Source: Edaphobacter flagellatus (GTDB lineage: Bacteria; Acidobacteriota; Terriglobia; Terriglobales; Acidobacteriaceae). Taken from it: a DNA stretch of 64,000 nucleotides. Numbering within the stretch: position 1 is the stretch's first letter; every line of letters starts with the position of its first letter. Location of the stretch: NCBI RefSeq assembly GCF_025264665.1, contig NZ_CP073697.1, forward strand, positions 372,001 to 436,000. The letters run 5' to 3'. Of the stretch, positions 18,047 through 28,918 are shown piece after piece. The notes below the pieces were generated by a model. That model was not told where the DNA came from. It saw only the letters and a list, made by a program, of their open reading frames with translations, and searched no databases. A program made the position numbers and the translations under genes.

Positions 18047-19333
18047 TCAATTTCCTCCTGCAACTGCAAGTTCGGGCTCCGCGACACCGTCGAGCTCGCG
18101 GAGATAAGCGTCGAAGTCAGCCAGGCGCGGACGGACGGCGCGCTCCTGCTGATAGTGGCCGACGAGCGCATCGGTCGTCTTGAGACCGTTGCCGGTGATG
18201 CAGCTGACGGTGACCTCGTCGGGCGAGATGCGGCCCAGAGCGTAGAGACGCGCGGTAACGGCGGTGGTGACGCCGCCAGCGGTCTCGGTGAAGATGCCTT
18301 CGGTCTCGGCAAGCTCCTGGATGCCGGAGACGACCTCGACGTCGGAGACGTCCTCAGCCCATCCGCCGGTCTGCTGGATCATCTTAGCGGCTGCCGGGCC
18401 GTCGGCCGGATTGCCGATCGCGAGCGAGCGTGCGATGGTGTTGGGGCGCTGCGGCTCAATGTAGTCCCAGCCCTGCTTGACGGCATGCGAGATGGGCGAG
18501 CAGCCGGTGGCCTGAGCGCCGAAGAAGCGGACGGGCTTGTCTTCGACGAGGCCGAGGTAGATGAGCTCCTGGAATGCTTTGCGAATCTTGCGAATGAGAG
18601 AGCCACCAGCCATGGGGACGACAACGTTGTCGGGAAGACGCCAGCCGAGCTGCTCGGCGATCTCGTAGCCAACAGTCTTCGAACCCTCGGCGTAGTAGGG
18701 GCGGAGATTGACGTTGACGAAGCCCCAGTTGTATTCGTCGGCGATGAGGGTGCAGAGGCGGTTGACGTGGTCGTAATTGCCGTCGATGCGTACGAGGCGT
18801 GCGCCGTAGACCTGCGTGTTGAGGATCTTGGCGGGCTCGAGGTCGGCAGGCACCAGAACGCAGGCCTTGAGGCCGAGACGCACGGCCTGAGCGGCAACGG
18901 AGTTGGCGAGGTTGCCGGTCGAGGAGCAGCCGACGGTCTCGAAGCCGAAGCCCTGTGCGTTGGCGAGTGCGACGGAAACGACACGGTCTTTGAAGCTGAG
19001 CGTCGGGAAGCAGACGGCGTCGTTCTTGACGTAGAGATGGTTGGCACCGATGCGCTTGCCGAGGTTCTTTGCGCGGACGAGCGGCGTGAAGCCTACAGGC
19101 AGGTCGGGCTGGAACCCCTTGGGCAGAGGCAGCAGCGTGGCATAGCGCCAGATGTTGGCCGGTCCCTGAGCGATGGCCTCGCGGGTAAATACGCCGCGTG
19201 CTGCATCGAGATCGTAGGTGACTTCAAGAGGGGCCAGGCAGTCGGGGCAGGCCGAGAGGGGCTGATTGCCGAACCGTTTGCCGCACTCATTGCACTTCAA
19301 CTCATACGCCACAGCCGAACACGAATAGCTCAT
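18047..19333 (-). CDS. thrC: Threonine synthase-family PLP enzyme under SAM riboswitch control
   Basis: A 428-residue fold-type II PLP enzyme. An N-terminal zinc ribbon (Cys14, Cys17, Cys29, Cys32) precedes the catalytic domain; the PLP lysine is Lys115 in TLSFKDR and the phosphate loop is GCSSTGNLANS. By family it would convert O-phosphohomoserine to threonine. Context argues for caution: the leader is a SAM-I riboswitch and the next gene is a MoaD-like sulfur carrier. A role in making homocysteine from O-phosphohomoserine and a carrier thiocarboxylate is therefore plausible (compare CysM with CysO). GGAGAGAG precedes the ATG, and the stop TGA is 2 bases before the moaD-like start. Confidence 0.9.
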   Translation of the reverse strand: MSYSCSAVAYELKCNECGKRFGNQPLSACPDCLAPLEVTYDLDAARGVFTREAIAQGPANIWRYATLLPLPKGFQPDLPVGFTPLVRAKNLGKRIGANHLYVKNDAVCFPTLSFKDRVVSVALANAQGFGFETVGCSSTGNLANSVAAQAVRLGLKACVLVPADLEPAKILNTQVYGARLVRIDGNYDHVNRLCTLIADEYNWGFVNVNLRPYYAEGSKTVGYEIAEQLGWRLPDNVVVPMAGGSLIRKIRKAFQELIYLGLVEDKPVRFFGAQATGCSPISHAVKQGWDYIEPQRPNTIARSLAIGNPADGPAAAKMIQQTGGWAEDVSDVEVVSGIQELAETEGIFTETAGGVTTAVTARLYALGRISPDEVTVSCITGNGLKTTDALVGHYQQERAVRPRLADFDAYLRELDGVAEPELAVAGGN

Positions 19334-19467
19334 TACGCTCTCTCCGGAGAGGAAGAGGTAACTGCGCTGTGACGTCTCTCGAGGAAGAACTGCATATGCA
19401 AAGGCACATACAGTCCGGGGTGGACTGAAGTTCGTGGGGCCAATGGGGTATGCCCCTCGAATCTCAT
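19333..19467 (-). CDS. Possible leader ORF overlapping the thrC start
   Basis: A 44-codon ORF starts at an ATG formed by the 3' strand of riboswitch helix P1 (CATGAGAT) and ends TAATG, sharing one base with the thrC start codon. AGGGA, from the 3' strand of P4, lies just upstream with short spacing. If translated, its start would be hidden when SAM is bound, and TAATG coupling would pass this on to thrC. An open frame of this length is not rare by chance, so the call is speculative. Confidence 0.25.
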   Translation of the reverse strand: MRFEGHTPLAPRTSVHPGLYVPLHMQFFLERRHSAVTSSSPERA

Positions 19468-19573
19468 GTTCCCTGTTTCCAGGAGAGAGTTGACACCGGT
19501 CGCCCGAAATAATGGTTTCAGGCCGGTTGTCGTGGCGTCACAGGGCTCGTCCCTCAACCACTCTTCATGAAAT
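19461..19573 (-). ncRNA. SAM-I (S-box) riboswitch aptamer
   Basis: The minus-strand leader matches the S-box core: AAGAGTGG-TTGAGGGA-cgaGCCC-tgTGAcgCC-acgaCAACC, then CCGGTGtcAActC. All four helices can be drawn. P1 is ATTTCATG/CATGAGAT (8 pairs, one G-U). P2 is GTGG/CCAC with inner GGG/CCC. P3 is ACCGG/CCGGT with an inner GAAA/TTTC hairpin. P4 is CCTG-GAAA-CAGG, closed by a GNRA loop. SAM binding would lower expression of the thrC-like and moaD-like genes. Downstream hairpins (GGGGC/GCCCC and CAGTCC/GGACTG) have no T-run, so a translational or Rho-linked platform is more likely than intrinsic termination. Confidence 0.92.
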
Positions 19574-19616
19574 TCGCGTCTGTGTTGGGATATCCCGCAA
19601 CAGACTGAATAGATAT

Positions 19617-19645
19617 GTTGTATCACAGGTAAACAGGTGCTGCAA
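19617..19645 (-). promoter_or_regulatory. Probable promoter of the riboswitch-thrC-moaD transcript
   Basis: On the minus strand, TTGCAG (19645-19640) and TACAAC (19622-19617) are 17 bases apart and about 45 bases upstream of the aptamer. A further imperfect hairpin (GTCTGTTGCGGG / CCCAACACAGAC) lies between the promoter and the aptamer. Confidence 0.5.
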
Positions 19646-19675
19646 GAATCGCCTGCTTCCCTGAGACGTAGCGGT

Positions 19676-20692
19676 TCATTCCGCGCCATGCTCCAGCGTC
19701 TTGTTTTTGGCGCGCGTGGTGAATTTGCTCAGGATGAACTCCTGCGCGAGTGCATTGGCCATGCGGCCTGCGGTTGTGGTTGCCACTGTCGTGAAGACGA
19801 GTCCTGCGCCGCGGTTCGACGGTGGGTAGTAGAGATTGGAAATCGCTCCGGATGCGAGATCGCCGCCGATGCTGGAATAGTTGATCTGCCACTTGCCATT
19901 GTCTCCCCTGGCCCAAAAAGGAGCAGACAGGGCGTGAAGCATGCGCGACCTGACGGTACCGGTTCCTCGATAGAAATAACGTGGGTCCTGATGAAGAAGG
20001 GATGGCAGGATGGCGCCTCCGATGAGAATGCCTGTGGCGCCATCGGCATAGGCTGCACCGAAGCGCTGGCCGTAGCCTTTGGCTCCCTGCACGTAGTTTG
20101 GGGTGTCGGCCGCCTGATTGATGCCGGCGAGAAAACCTGCGCCCGCGAAGGTTACGACATCGGTAGACGCCTTGAGCGCGAGATCGAACTTCATCTTCGA
20201 GGTCAGAGGCACGGTGTTGGGATCGTACGCAATGTAGAAGTTGGGCACGATACCAAAGACGCGCTGCTGCTCAGCAGCATGTACCTGCTCGAGCGCCAGC
20301 TCTTCCTGCGTGACTGCGGTGACGGATGTTTCGACAAGCGATATCTTGAGCTTGATCTCTGAGAGATCCCATTGCTGGCCCGGTGCGAGCGTGATCGGAG
20401 ATGAACTCCAATCGGCGAATCCTTTGGCCGATACGGCGACATGAAGCGAAACTGCCGGGTGAACGCCGCTGAGCGTAAACGAGCCGTCACTGCTTGTCAT
20501 TATGGCTTGATGATCATTAGGCTGTGGGCCATCGACAGTTACAGCCGCATTCGGGATGACTCCGCCATCCGCGTCGACGACCGTGCCTACGATGCTTCCG
20601 GGCTGCGGCTCGGGACCAGACGCCAGCTGGGCCTTCGCAATGAGCGATACGCTCCAGAGAAACACGAGTAGCAATAGCCGTCTGATCTGCAT
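19676..20692 (-). CDS. Secreted protein with carboxypeptidase-regulatory-like N-terminal domain
   Basis: A 338-residue protein. A signal peptide (residues ~1-22, ending AKA) is followed by a CarboxypepD-regulatory-like beta-sandwich (about 32-115, GSIVGTVVDADGG). The C-terminal ~200 residues are of unknown type: glycine- and alanine-rich, with short hydrophobic stretches and aromatic patches (DPRYFYRGTG), probably associated with the outer membrane. Acidobacteria have many such proteins. It lacks a TonB-dependent barrel, being far too short. It lies between metH and the SAM riboswitch unit but has its own promoter region, and no link to methionine metabolism is visible. Confidence 0.7.
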   Translation of the reverse strand: MQIRRLLLLVFLWSVSLIAKAQLASGPEPQPGSIVGTVVDADGGVIPNAAVTVDGPQPNDHQAIMTSSDGSFTLSGVHPAVSLHVAVSAKGFADWSSSPITLAPGQQWDLSEIKLKISLVETSVTAVTQEELALEQVHAAEQQRVFGIVPNFYIAYDPNTVPLTSKMKFDLALKASTDVVTFAGAGFLAGINQAADTPNYVQGAKGYGQRFGAAYADGATGILIGGAILPSLLHQDPRYFYRGTGTVRSRMLHALSAPFWARGDNGKWQINYSSIGGDLASGAISNLYYPPSNRGAGLVFTTVATTTAGRMANALAQEFILSKFTTRAKNKTLEHGAE

Positions 20693-20811
20693 TATGCTGA
20701 GGCACCCACCTCTAATGCAGATGCTTAAACATCAGGAACGATGCGGGTATTTGCGATTGTTTACAAGTCCGTTACATCGAAGATTTCTATGTACCTGAAA
20801 GCAGGTGCGGC

Positions 20812-23522
<2,711 letters not shown>

Positions 23523-23526
<4 letters not shown>

Positions 23527-24638
23527 GCTGCAACCTCAGTGTGTCGACGAAGGCTGCGTGGAGCCTGGCCTTCGAGCGCCTTCGCGATAGCCGCGATGTG
23601 CTCGGGTGTGTTCCCGCAGCAGCCGCCCGCGATGTTGATGAGGCTGCCTCGCGCGAAGTCGCCAAGGTAACGAGCCATGTCTTCGGGCTGGAAGTCGAAG
23701 CCGGTGGGCGAAAGCGGATTGGGCAGGCCAGCGTTTGGATAGGCCGAGATGGCGGCACTTGATTTCCCGGACAGCTCTTCGAGAAAGGGATACATCAGAT
23801 CCGGGCCGAGCGAGCAGTTGAGTCCAACGGAGAGCGGGTTGGCATGCTCGACTGCATTCCAGAAGGCCTCGACGGTCTGCGCGGAGATCATCGTCTCGCC
23901 ACCGCGACCGACGGCAGCGGAGATCATGATGGGCAGTTCTCTTCCCTGTGCGGTGAGACCGTCTTCGTCGAAGACCTCGCGGATGGCAACGAGCGCGGCC
24001 TTGGCGTTGAGTGAGTCGAAGATCGTCTCGACCAGAAGCAGGTCGGAGCCGCCAGCGATAAGCGCGCGCACCTGTTCGGCGTAGGCGGTCTTCACCTGAT
24101 CAAAGGTGACGACGCGGAAGCCGGGGTCGTCGGCATCGGGCGAGTTCGAGAGCGAGACGGTCAACGGTCCGATAGCTCCAGCGACGAAGCGCTGACGGCC
24201 GGTCTGGTTGGCGACACGGTCGGCCCACTCACGACACTGACGCGAAGACTGCTCGTTGATCTCCCACGCAAGGTCGCTGAGCATGCGGTTGTCGATGATT
24301 TTCTGATAGAACTCGGGATCTTTGCGCCCGCCGTGCTCGCGCGGGTCGTCGACGAAGAACTCGCTCTGGGCGATGCTGGTTGCGCCGAAGGTATTGGTCT
24401 CGATGATGTCGGCACCCGCTTCGAGAAAACGACGGTGAATGTCGCCGATCATCACGGGCTGCGTGAGCGAGAAGAGATCGCCGTTATTCAGCAGGTCCTT
24501 CTTCGCATCTTTGAACCGCTCGCCGCGGATGTCCGCCTCTTTCATATCGTAGGTGCGGATGGTTGTGCCCATCGCTCCATCGATGATGGCAATCCGGTTC
24601 TCGAGAATCTTTTCAAGAGGATGCTGACGAGTGATCAT
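23523..24638 (-). CDS. metH: Methionine synthase, homocysteine-binding domain (N-terminal part of split MetH)
   Basis: A 371-residue homocysteine S-methyltransferase barrel corresponding to the first module of MetH. It begins with [12 protein letters not shown]. The zinc ligands are the Cys of GLNCSLGPD and the two Cys of GGCCGN near the C-terminus. It stops after this module and overlaps the second metH gene by four bases. ATG 24638 is chosen, with AAGGA 12 bases upstream; ATG 24662 adds eight residues and is possible. The frame extends further upstream without a conserved sequence. Only about 95 bases separate it from the NuoI-like gene upstream on the same strand. Confidence 0.93.
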
Positions 24639-24732
24639 CTTTATCTGACGTCCTTCGGACATTGCGCGATGCACTTTCCGCCTGACTGAAGCACGGAAGG
24701 CCGCTGCAACGATGTTTCCTAATACCTTGAAA

Positions 24733-25239
24733 TCAGGCGAGTATATCGGCCTGGTCGCGGTCTGAAAGCACGGCGTCGGGCATGTGCGGACCACTGGAAA
24801 CCAGCAGGTCTTCCTTACGCATAACCAGGGTGGTGGCGTTCAGCGATGCCAGCTCGAAACCGTGGCCGTGCGTGATGGCGTCTGTCGGGCAGGCCTCGAC
24901 ACAGTAACCGCAGAAGATGCAGCGGTTGTAGTCGATGTTGTAGACCTTGGCATAGCGCTCGGACGAGGAAATGCGATGCTCGGCGGTGTTTTCTGCCGCT
25001 TCGATGTAGATGCAGTTCGAGGGGCAGGCGGCCGCGCACAGGAAGCAGGCAACGCATTTTTCCAGGCCATTTTCGTCACGCTGCAACTGGTGCTTCCCGC
25101 GGAAACGCTCCTGGAACTTGGCACCACGCATGGGTCCTTTACCGTCGGGGTAGTTCTCTACCTCAGTCGGCTGAAAGGCCTCTCTCAGCGTGACGCTCAT
25201 TCCTTTGACGATAGCGGTGGCGTTGCGAACGATGGACAT
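24733..25239 (-). CDS. nuoI: NuoI-like NADH-quinone oxidoreductase subunit (8Fe ferredoxin)
   Basis: A 168-residue protein with two [4Fe-4S] motifs, CVACFLCAAACP and CIFCGYCVEACP, spaced as in complex I subunit I (TYKY). The N-terminal helix MSIVRNATAIVKGM and the segment NYPDGKGPM are typical of NuoI. It would pass electrons toward quinone in the peripheral arm of complex I. No other nuo gene is in the window, so this copy is isolated; it may complement a nuo cluster elsewhere or serve another oxidoreductase. It is divergent from the molybdopterin-fold gene. Confidence 0.88.
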   Translation of the reverse strand: MSIVRNATAIVKGMSVTLREAFQPTEVENYPDGKGPMRGAKFQERFRGKHQLQRDENGLEKCVACFLCAAACPSNCIYIEAAENTAEHRISSSERYAKVYNIDYNRCIFCGYCVEACPTDAITHGHGFELASLNATTLVMRKEDLLVSSGPHMPDAVLSDRDQADILA

Positions 25240-25319
25240 GCATTAAGTATAGCCTGAGCGACCCATTCGCTCTGCGGCATCTCGATCCCAAGTGAGCAGC
25301 CTGAGGTTAGGATAGTGCC

Positions 25320-25850
25320 ATGACAGATCGACGGTCCTCTCTTCTGCTGGCGATTGCGATGGTTACCGCCACCTCCTGCTTTGCCTTTGGACAGGCTGCA
25401 ACCGAGCATCAGCACGCCAAAGCGCCGGTTTCAACTGAGTTGAAGGTCACCGTAGACGGTAAATCGACCACCCTGAGCGTCGCCGATCTTGCCGCGATGC
25501 CTCAGAAGACGATTACCGTGCACAACGAGCATACGAAGGCGGATGAAAGCTATACCGGCGTGGCGCTGGGTGATCTGCTGGCTAAATACGGCTTTGCGGT
25601 CGGTCCGTCGACGCACCGGAAGATGTTGCGGAGCTACATCAGCGCCGAGGGTACGGATAAGTATTGGGTACTCTACTCTGCAACCGAAGTGGAAGGCTCG
25701 GAGCATGCCGCCGATGTGATTGTGGCCACGAGCATGAACGGCAAGCCGCTTGGAGACGATGGGCAGATCAAGCTGATCGACAGTGCAGACAAGAAGCCTC
25801 AACGGTGGGTGCGGAATCTGACAGCGATTACGCTGGTGACGGTCGAGTAG
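25320..25850 (+). CDS. Secreted molybdopterin-fold (sulfite oxidase-like) small protein
   Basis: A 176-residue protein with an N-terminal signal peptide (residues ~1-27). The domain resembles the oxidoreductase molybdopterin-binding fold in small proteins: VTVDGKSTTLSVADLAAMP, then YTGVALGDLLAKYG and NGKPLGDDGQIKLI. The mature protein has no cysteine; the only one is in the signal peptide, so the Mo-thiolate ligand of true sulfite oxidases is missing. It may have lost the cofactor or bind something else. The stop codon abuts the stop of the convergent ubiD gene. Confidence 0.65.
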   Translation: MTDRRSSLLLAIAMVTATSCFAFGQAATEHQHAKAPVSTELKVTVDGKSTTLSVADLAAMPQKTITVHNEHTKADESYTGVALGDLLAKYGFAVGPSTHRKMLRSYISAEGTDKYWVLYSATEVEGSEHAADVIVATSMNGKPLGDDGQIKLIDSADKKPQRWVRNLTAITLVTVE

Positions 25851-27440
25851 CTACTCGATTCCGAGCTTCTTCCATATTGTGTCAACTCGCGCTTTTACCG
25901 CAGCGTCCATGGTGAGCATAGGGGGCCAGGGACGGGTGAAGCCTTCGGCCGCCCATTTACGCGTGGCGTCGATGCCCATCTTGCTGCCGTAGTTGGGCAG
26001 GCGGCTGGCATGGTCGAGCGAGTCGACGGGCCCAAGGGTGAACTGGATGTCGCGCTCGGGGTCGATGTTGTTGGAGACGCGAAGAACGACCTCAGCGACG
26101 TCCTGCACATCACAGTCTTCGTCGACGACGACGATGCACTTGGTGAACATCGCCTGTCCCATCGCCCAGATGCCGTTCATCACCTTGCGGGCGTGGCCGG
26201 CGTAGGACTTCTTAATCGACACGATCATGAGGTTATGAAAGACACCTTCGGGTGGCAGGTTGACGTCGCGGATCTCCGGTAGCGTGAGCTGCATCAGGGG
26301 CAGGAAGATACGCTCGACGGCCTTGCCCATCCAGGCGTCTTCCATGGGCGGCTTGCCGACGATGGTGGCAGCATAGACTGGGTCTTTGCGGTGGGTGATG
26401 CAGGTGATGTGGAAGACCGGGTAGTCGTCCTGCATGGTGTAGAAGCCGGTGTGATCGCCGAAGGGGCCTTCGGTGCGCAGCTCCCCAAGCTCGACATAGC
26501 CTTCGAGGATGTACTCGGCGTTGGCGGGGACTTCGAGATCGACGGTCTCGGCCTTGACCAGCTCGAGCGGCTTCTGACGCAGGAAGCCTGCGATGAGGTA
26601 CTCCTCGACATCGGGCGGTGCGGGGACGATGGCACTGAAGGTCGTTGCCGGATCGGTGCCGATGGCGACGGCGACCTCCATACGACCATCGCGAATCTTA
26701 CCGAGCGTAGCCTGCGGGATGGACTCGAGTGACTGGGCTACGGTGGTGCCTCCAGCGGTGAGAGCCATCAGATCGACGGAGGCAGCGGTATCAGCAGAGG
26801 CGGCGCGCAGGCGCTCGCGCAGATGTTCGGCGGCGACCTTTTGACGCTGCCAGTGCATGCCGGTCGTCTTGCCGTCGTAGACCTGCATGCGGTACATGCC
26901 GACGTTGCGCTTGCCGGTGTGGGGGTCTTTGGTGATGACGCAGGGTAAGGTGATGAAGCGTCCGCCGTCCTGTGGCCAGGTCTTGAGGATGGGGACGCGG
27001 TTGAGATCGACCTCGTCTCCGCGAAGGATGACCTGCTTGCAGGGGGCGTCTTTGGCCGCGACCACCTTGGGGAAGAAGCCACCGACCTCGGCGAGCTTGG
27101 GCAGCATCTTCAGCTTGTCCATCAGGGTGGTCGGGGTTTCGGGCTTCAGCAGCAGGCGGATGCGGTCGGCGATCGCATCGAGCGAATCGGTCTCGAGCGC
27201 GAGACGCATGCGACGCTCGCTGCCGAACTGGTTCATCAGGACGCGAGTGCCGGGATGGCCCTTGACGTTTTCAAAAAGAAGGGCGGGGCCGCCAGCCCTG
27301 GCAGTTCCCTTGCCCATCTTCGCGGCGCGGTCGGCGATCTCGGCCATCTCGAGGTTGGGATCGACCTCGACGGTGATGCGCTTGAGCTCGCCGGCCTTGT
27401 GCAGTGCGTTGATCCAGTCACGAAGATCGTCGTAAGCCAA
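25851..27440 (-). CDS. ubiD: UbiD-family prenyl-FMN-dependent decarboxylase
   Basis: A 529-residue UbiD-family enzyme, likely acting on an aromatic acid such as 4-hydroxy-3-polyprenylbenzoate or its menaquinone-pathway equivalent. Family landmarks are MAYDDLRDWI at the start, GPFGDHTGFY, VGKPPMEDAWMGKA and the acidic block VVVDEDCDVQD. The start is TTG at 27440, supported by GGGAG 6 bases upstream. UbiD needs prenylated FMN made by UbiX, which is not in this window. The substrate cannot be fixed from sequence alone; the gene could also belong to futalosine-type menaquinone synthesis (MqnP/UbiD-like). Confidence 0.9.
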   Translation of the reverse strand: MAYDDLRDWINALHKAGELKRITVEVDPNLEMAEIADRAAKMGKGTARAGGPALLFENVKGHPGTRVLMNQFGSERRMRLALETDSLDAIADRIRLLLKPETPTTLMDKLKMLPKLAEVGGFFPKVVAAKDAPCKQVILRGDEVDLNRVPILKTWPQDGGRFITLPCVITKDPHTGKRNVGMYRMQVYDGKTTGMHWQRQKVAAEHLRERLRAASADTAASVDLMALTAGGTTVAQSLESIPQATLGKIRDGRMEVAVAIGTDPATTFSAIVPAPPDVEEYLIAGFLRQKPLELVKAETVDLEVPANAEYILEGYVELGELRTEGPFGDHTGFYTMQDDYPVFHITCITHRKDPVYAATIVGKPPMEDAWMGKAVERIFLPLMQLTLPEIRDVNLPPEGVFHNLMIVSIKKSYAGHARKVMNGIWAMGQAMFTKCIVVVDEDCDVQDVAEVVLRVSNNIDPERDIQFTLGPVDSLDHASRLPNYGSKMGIDATRKWAAEGFTRPWPPMLTMDAAVKARVDTIWKKLGIE

Positions 27441-27536
27441 TTCCCACTCCCTTGCCGCGCAGAGAAGACGCAGCCGAGGTCTATGGTAACGGCTTGGGAT
27501 GGAAGACGAGAAATCGCCGTCTCAAAACCATGAACA

Positions 27537-28784
27537 TCAGAGCTTCACAAAGATCTTCTTTCGCCAGAGGATCCAGTTGGGGATGAAACAGACGAGCACG
27601 TATGCCAGCGCGAACGCGGCCGAGGTATTGTTGGTGGAGCCGTGGCTGGCGAAGATGTGCCAGTAGATCCAGTTCCACGCGGTGAGTGGCTTGCCGGTTG
27701 GGCCGATGTCGGAGGTATGGATGGCGTAGAGGGTCTTTTCGATGACAGCAGCCACCGTATAGGCCACGATGGCATTGGAGCCAAAAACCAGCCAGGGCCA
27801 TGTGAGCTTACTGCCCAGCTTTGTCTCGTTGAAGCGGCGGATGTCGATGGCCCAATAGCAGGCAGCCAGCCCGACAAGAGCGCAGCCTGCGGCGAAGAGC
27901 ACATACGAGCTGGTCCAGAGCTTTTTATTGATGGGAAACCAGATGTTCCAGACCAGGCCGGAACCGATTCCCAACAGGCCGAAGAGCAGGAAGCTGATAG
28001 CGCACTGCGCGCGCGTCATAACGGCAGATTTACCTTCGGCCATACGCAGCCAAAGCGCTGTCGCCGCGCCGATCAGGGTGGTTGCAACAGCTGGAATGGT
28101 GCTTAACAGGCCTTCGGGGTCGCGTGTGCCTTCGTAGAGACGACCGGTGTGGAGGGTGCGCTGAATGAATCCCATGATTCCCCGATCGAGCCATGCGGCC
28201 AGATTCTTGTCGGGGTCAAGTAGGGGGATATCGTGTGTCGGCACACCGAAGCCGGGTACGGGAACGTATCGCATCAGGACCCAGTACGCGATCAAAAGGA
28301 CGGCTGAGATGGAGAGCAGCGTGCGAATGCGCTGCGTAGCCAGACAGATGAGCCCGGCGACCAGATAACAGAGGGCGATGCGAGGCAGGACGCCGTAAAG
28401 CCGTAGGTGTGTGAAATCGAAGCGCGGAAAGAGATTGATGAGCATCGCGACGACGAAGATCGTCACGGCACGGCGGAAGGTATGAATCGCGAGATCGCGC
28501 CTGCTGGCTCCGCGCTGGAGGCGCGAGTTGAGCGACAGGATGATGGACATGCCAACGACGAAGAGGAAGGTCGGGAAGACGAGGTCGGTCAGTGTCCAGC
28601 CATTCCATGCGGCGTGTTCAAGCTGGGTGTAGGTGTGGTGGCCGTCTCCTGCATCATTCACCAGGATCATGAAGGCGATGGTGATTCCCCGAAGCACATC
28701 GATAGACAGGACTCGATTCGATGGAGCCGTCACGGTCGTAGAGGCGGGAGTGGCCGCAGCAATGGTTGCAGGTTGAGATGCCAT
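27537..28784 (-). CDS. HGSNAT-like (DUF5009) membrane acyltransferase
   Basis: A 415-residue polytopic membrane protein with about ten helices. The N-terminus LSIDVLRGITIAFMILVND and the following WTLTDLVFPTFLF are characteristic of the bacterial relatives of heparan-alpha-glucosaminide N-acetyltransferase. These are thought to move acetyl groups across the membrane onto sugars; the acceptor is unknown. The first ~22 residues are a low-complexity Ala/Thr stretch. No glycosidase or other sugar gene adjoins it. Confidence 0.82.
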   Translation of the reverse strand: MASQPATIAAATPASTTVTAPSNRVLSIDVLRGITIAFMILVNDAGDGHHTYTQLEHAAWNGWTLTDLVFPTFLFVVGMSIILSLNSRLQRGASRRDLAIHTFRRAVTIFVVAMLINLFPRFDFTHLRLYGVLPRIALCYLVAGLICLATQRIRTLLSISAVLLIAYWVLMRYVPVPGFGVPTHDIPLLDPDKNLAAWLDRGIMGFIQRTLHTGRLYEGTRDPEGLLSTIPAVATTLIGAATALWLRMAEGKSAVMTRAQCAISFLLFGLLGIGSGLVWNIWFPINKKLWTSSYVLFAAGCALVGLAACYWAIDIRRFNETKLGSKLTWPWLVFGSNAIVAYTVAAVIEKTLYAIHTSDIGPTGKPLTAWNWIYWHIFASHGSTNNTSAAFALAYVLVCFIPNWILWRKKIFVKL

Positions 28785-28918
28785 GGTGATCCATGATCGC
28801 TCAATTCATCGTATTTGTGCAGCCCCGGGAACAATTTCATGCAGTGAGGGGTCTAACGGAGTACGGACGCATTCCTCGCTCAATGCGCCCCTGAATCGAA
28901 GCTGGTTCGGAGGTGTTT

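Noticed and set aside
18155..19372. 405-codon plus-strand ORF opposite the threonine synthase gene
   Set aside because: It is the antisense shadow of a clear PLP enzyme; its composition (Gly/Asp/Val-rich) is that of a reversed GC-rich codon pattern and no family is recognisable.
20693..20811. Terminator after split metH
   Set aside because: Only a 5-bp ACCTG/CAGGT stem without a T-run is present; too weak to call.
24639..24732. Cobalamin riboswitch upstream of metH
   Set aside because: The gap is under 100 bases and shows no B12-box; too short for a B12 aptamer.
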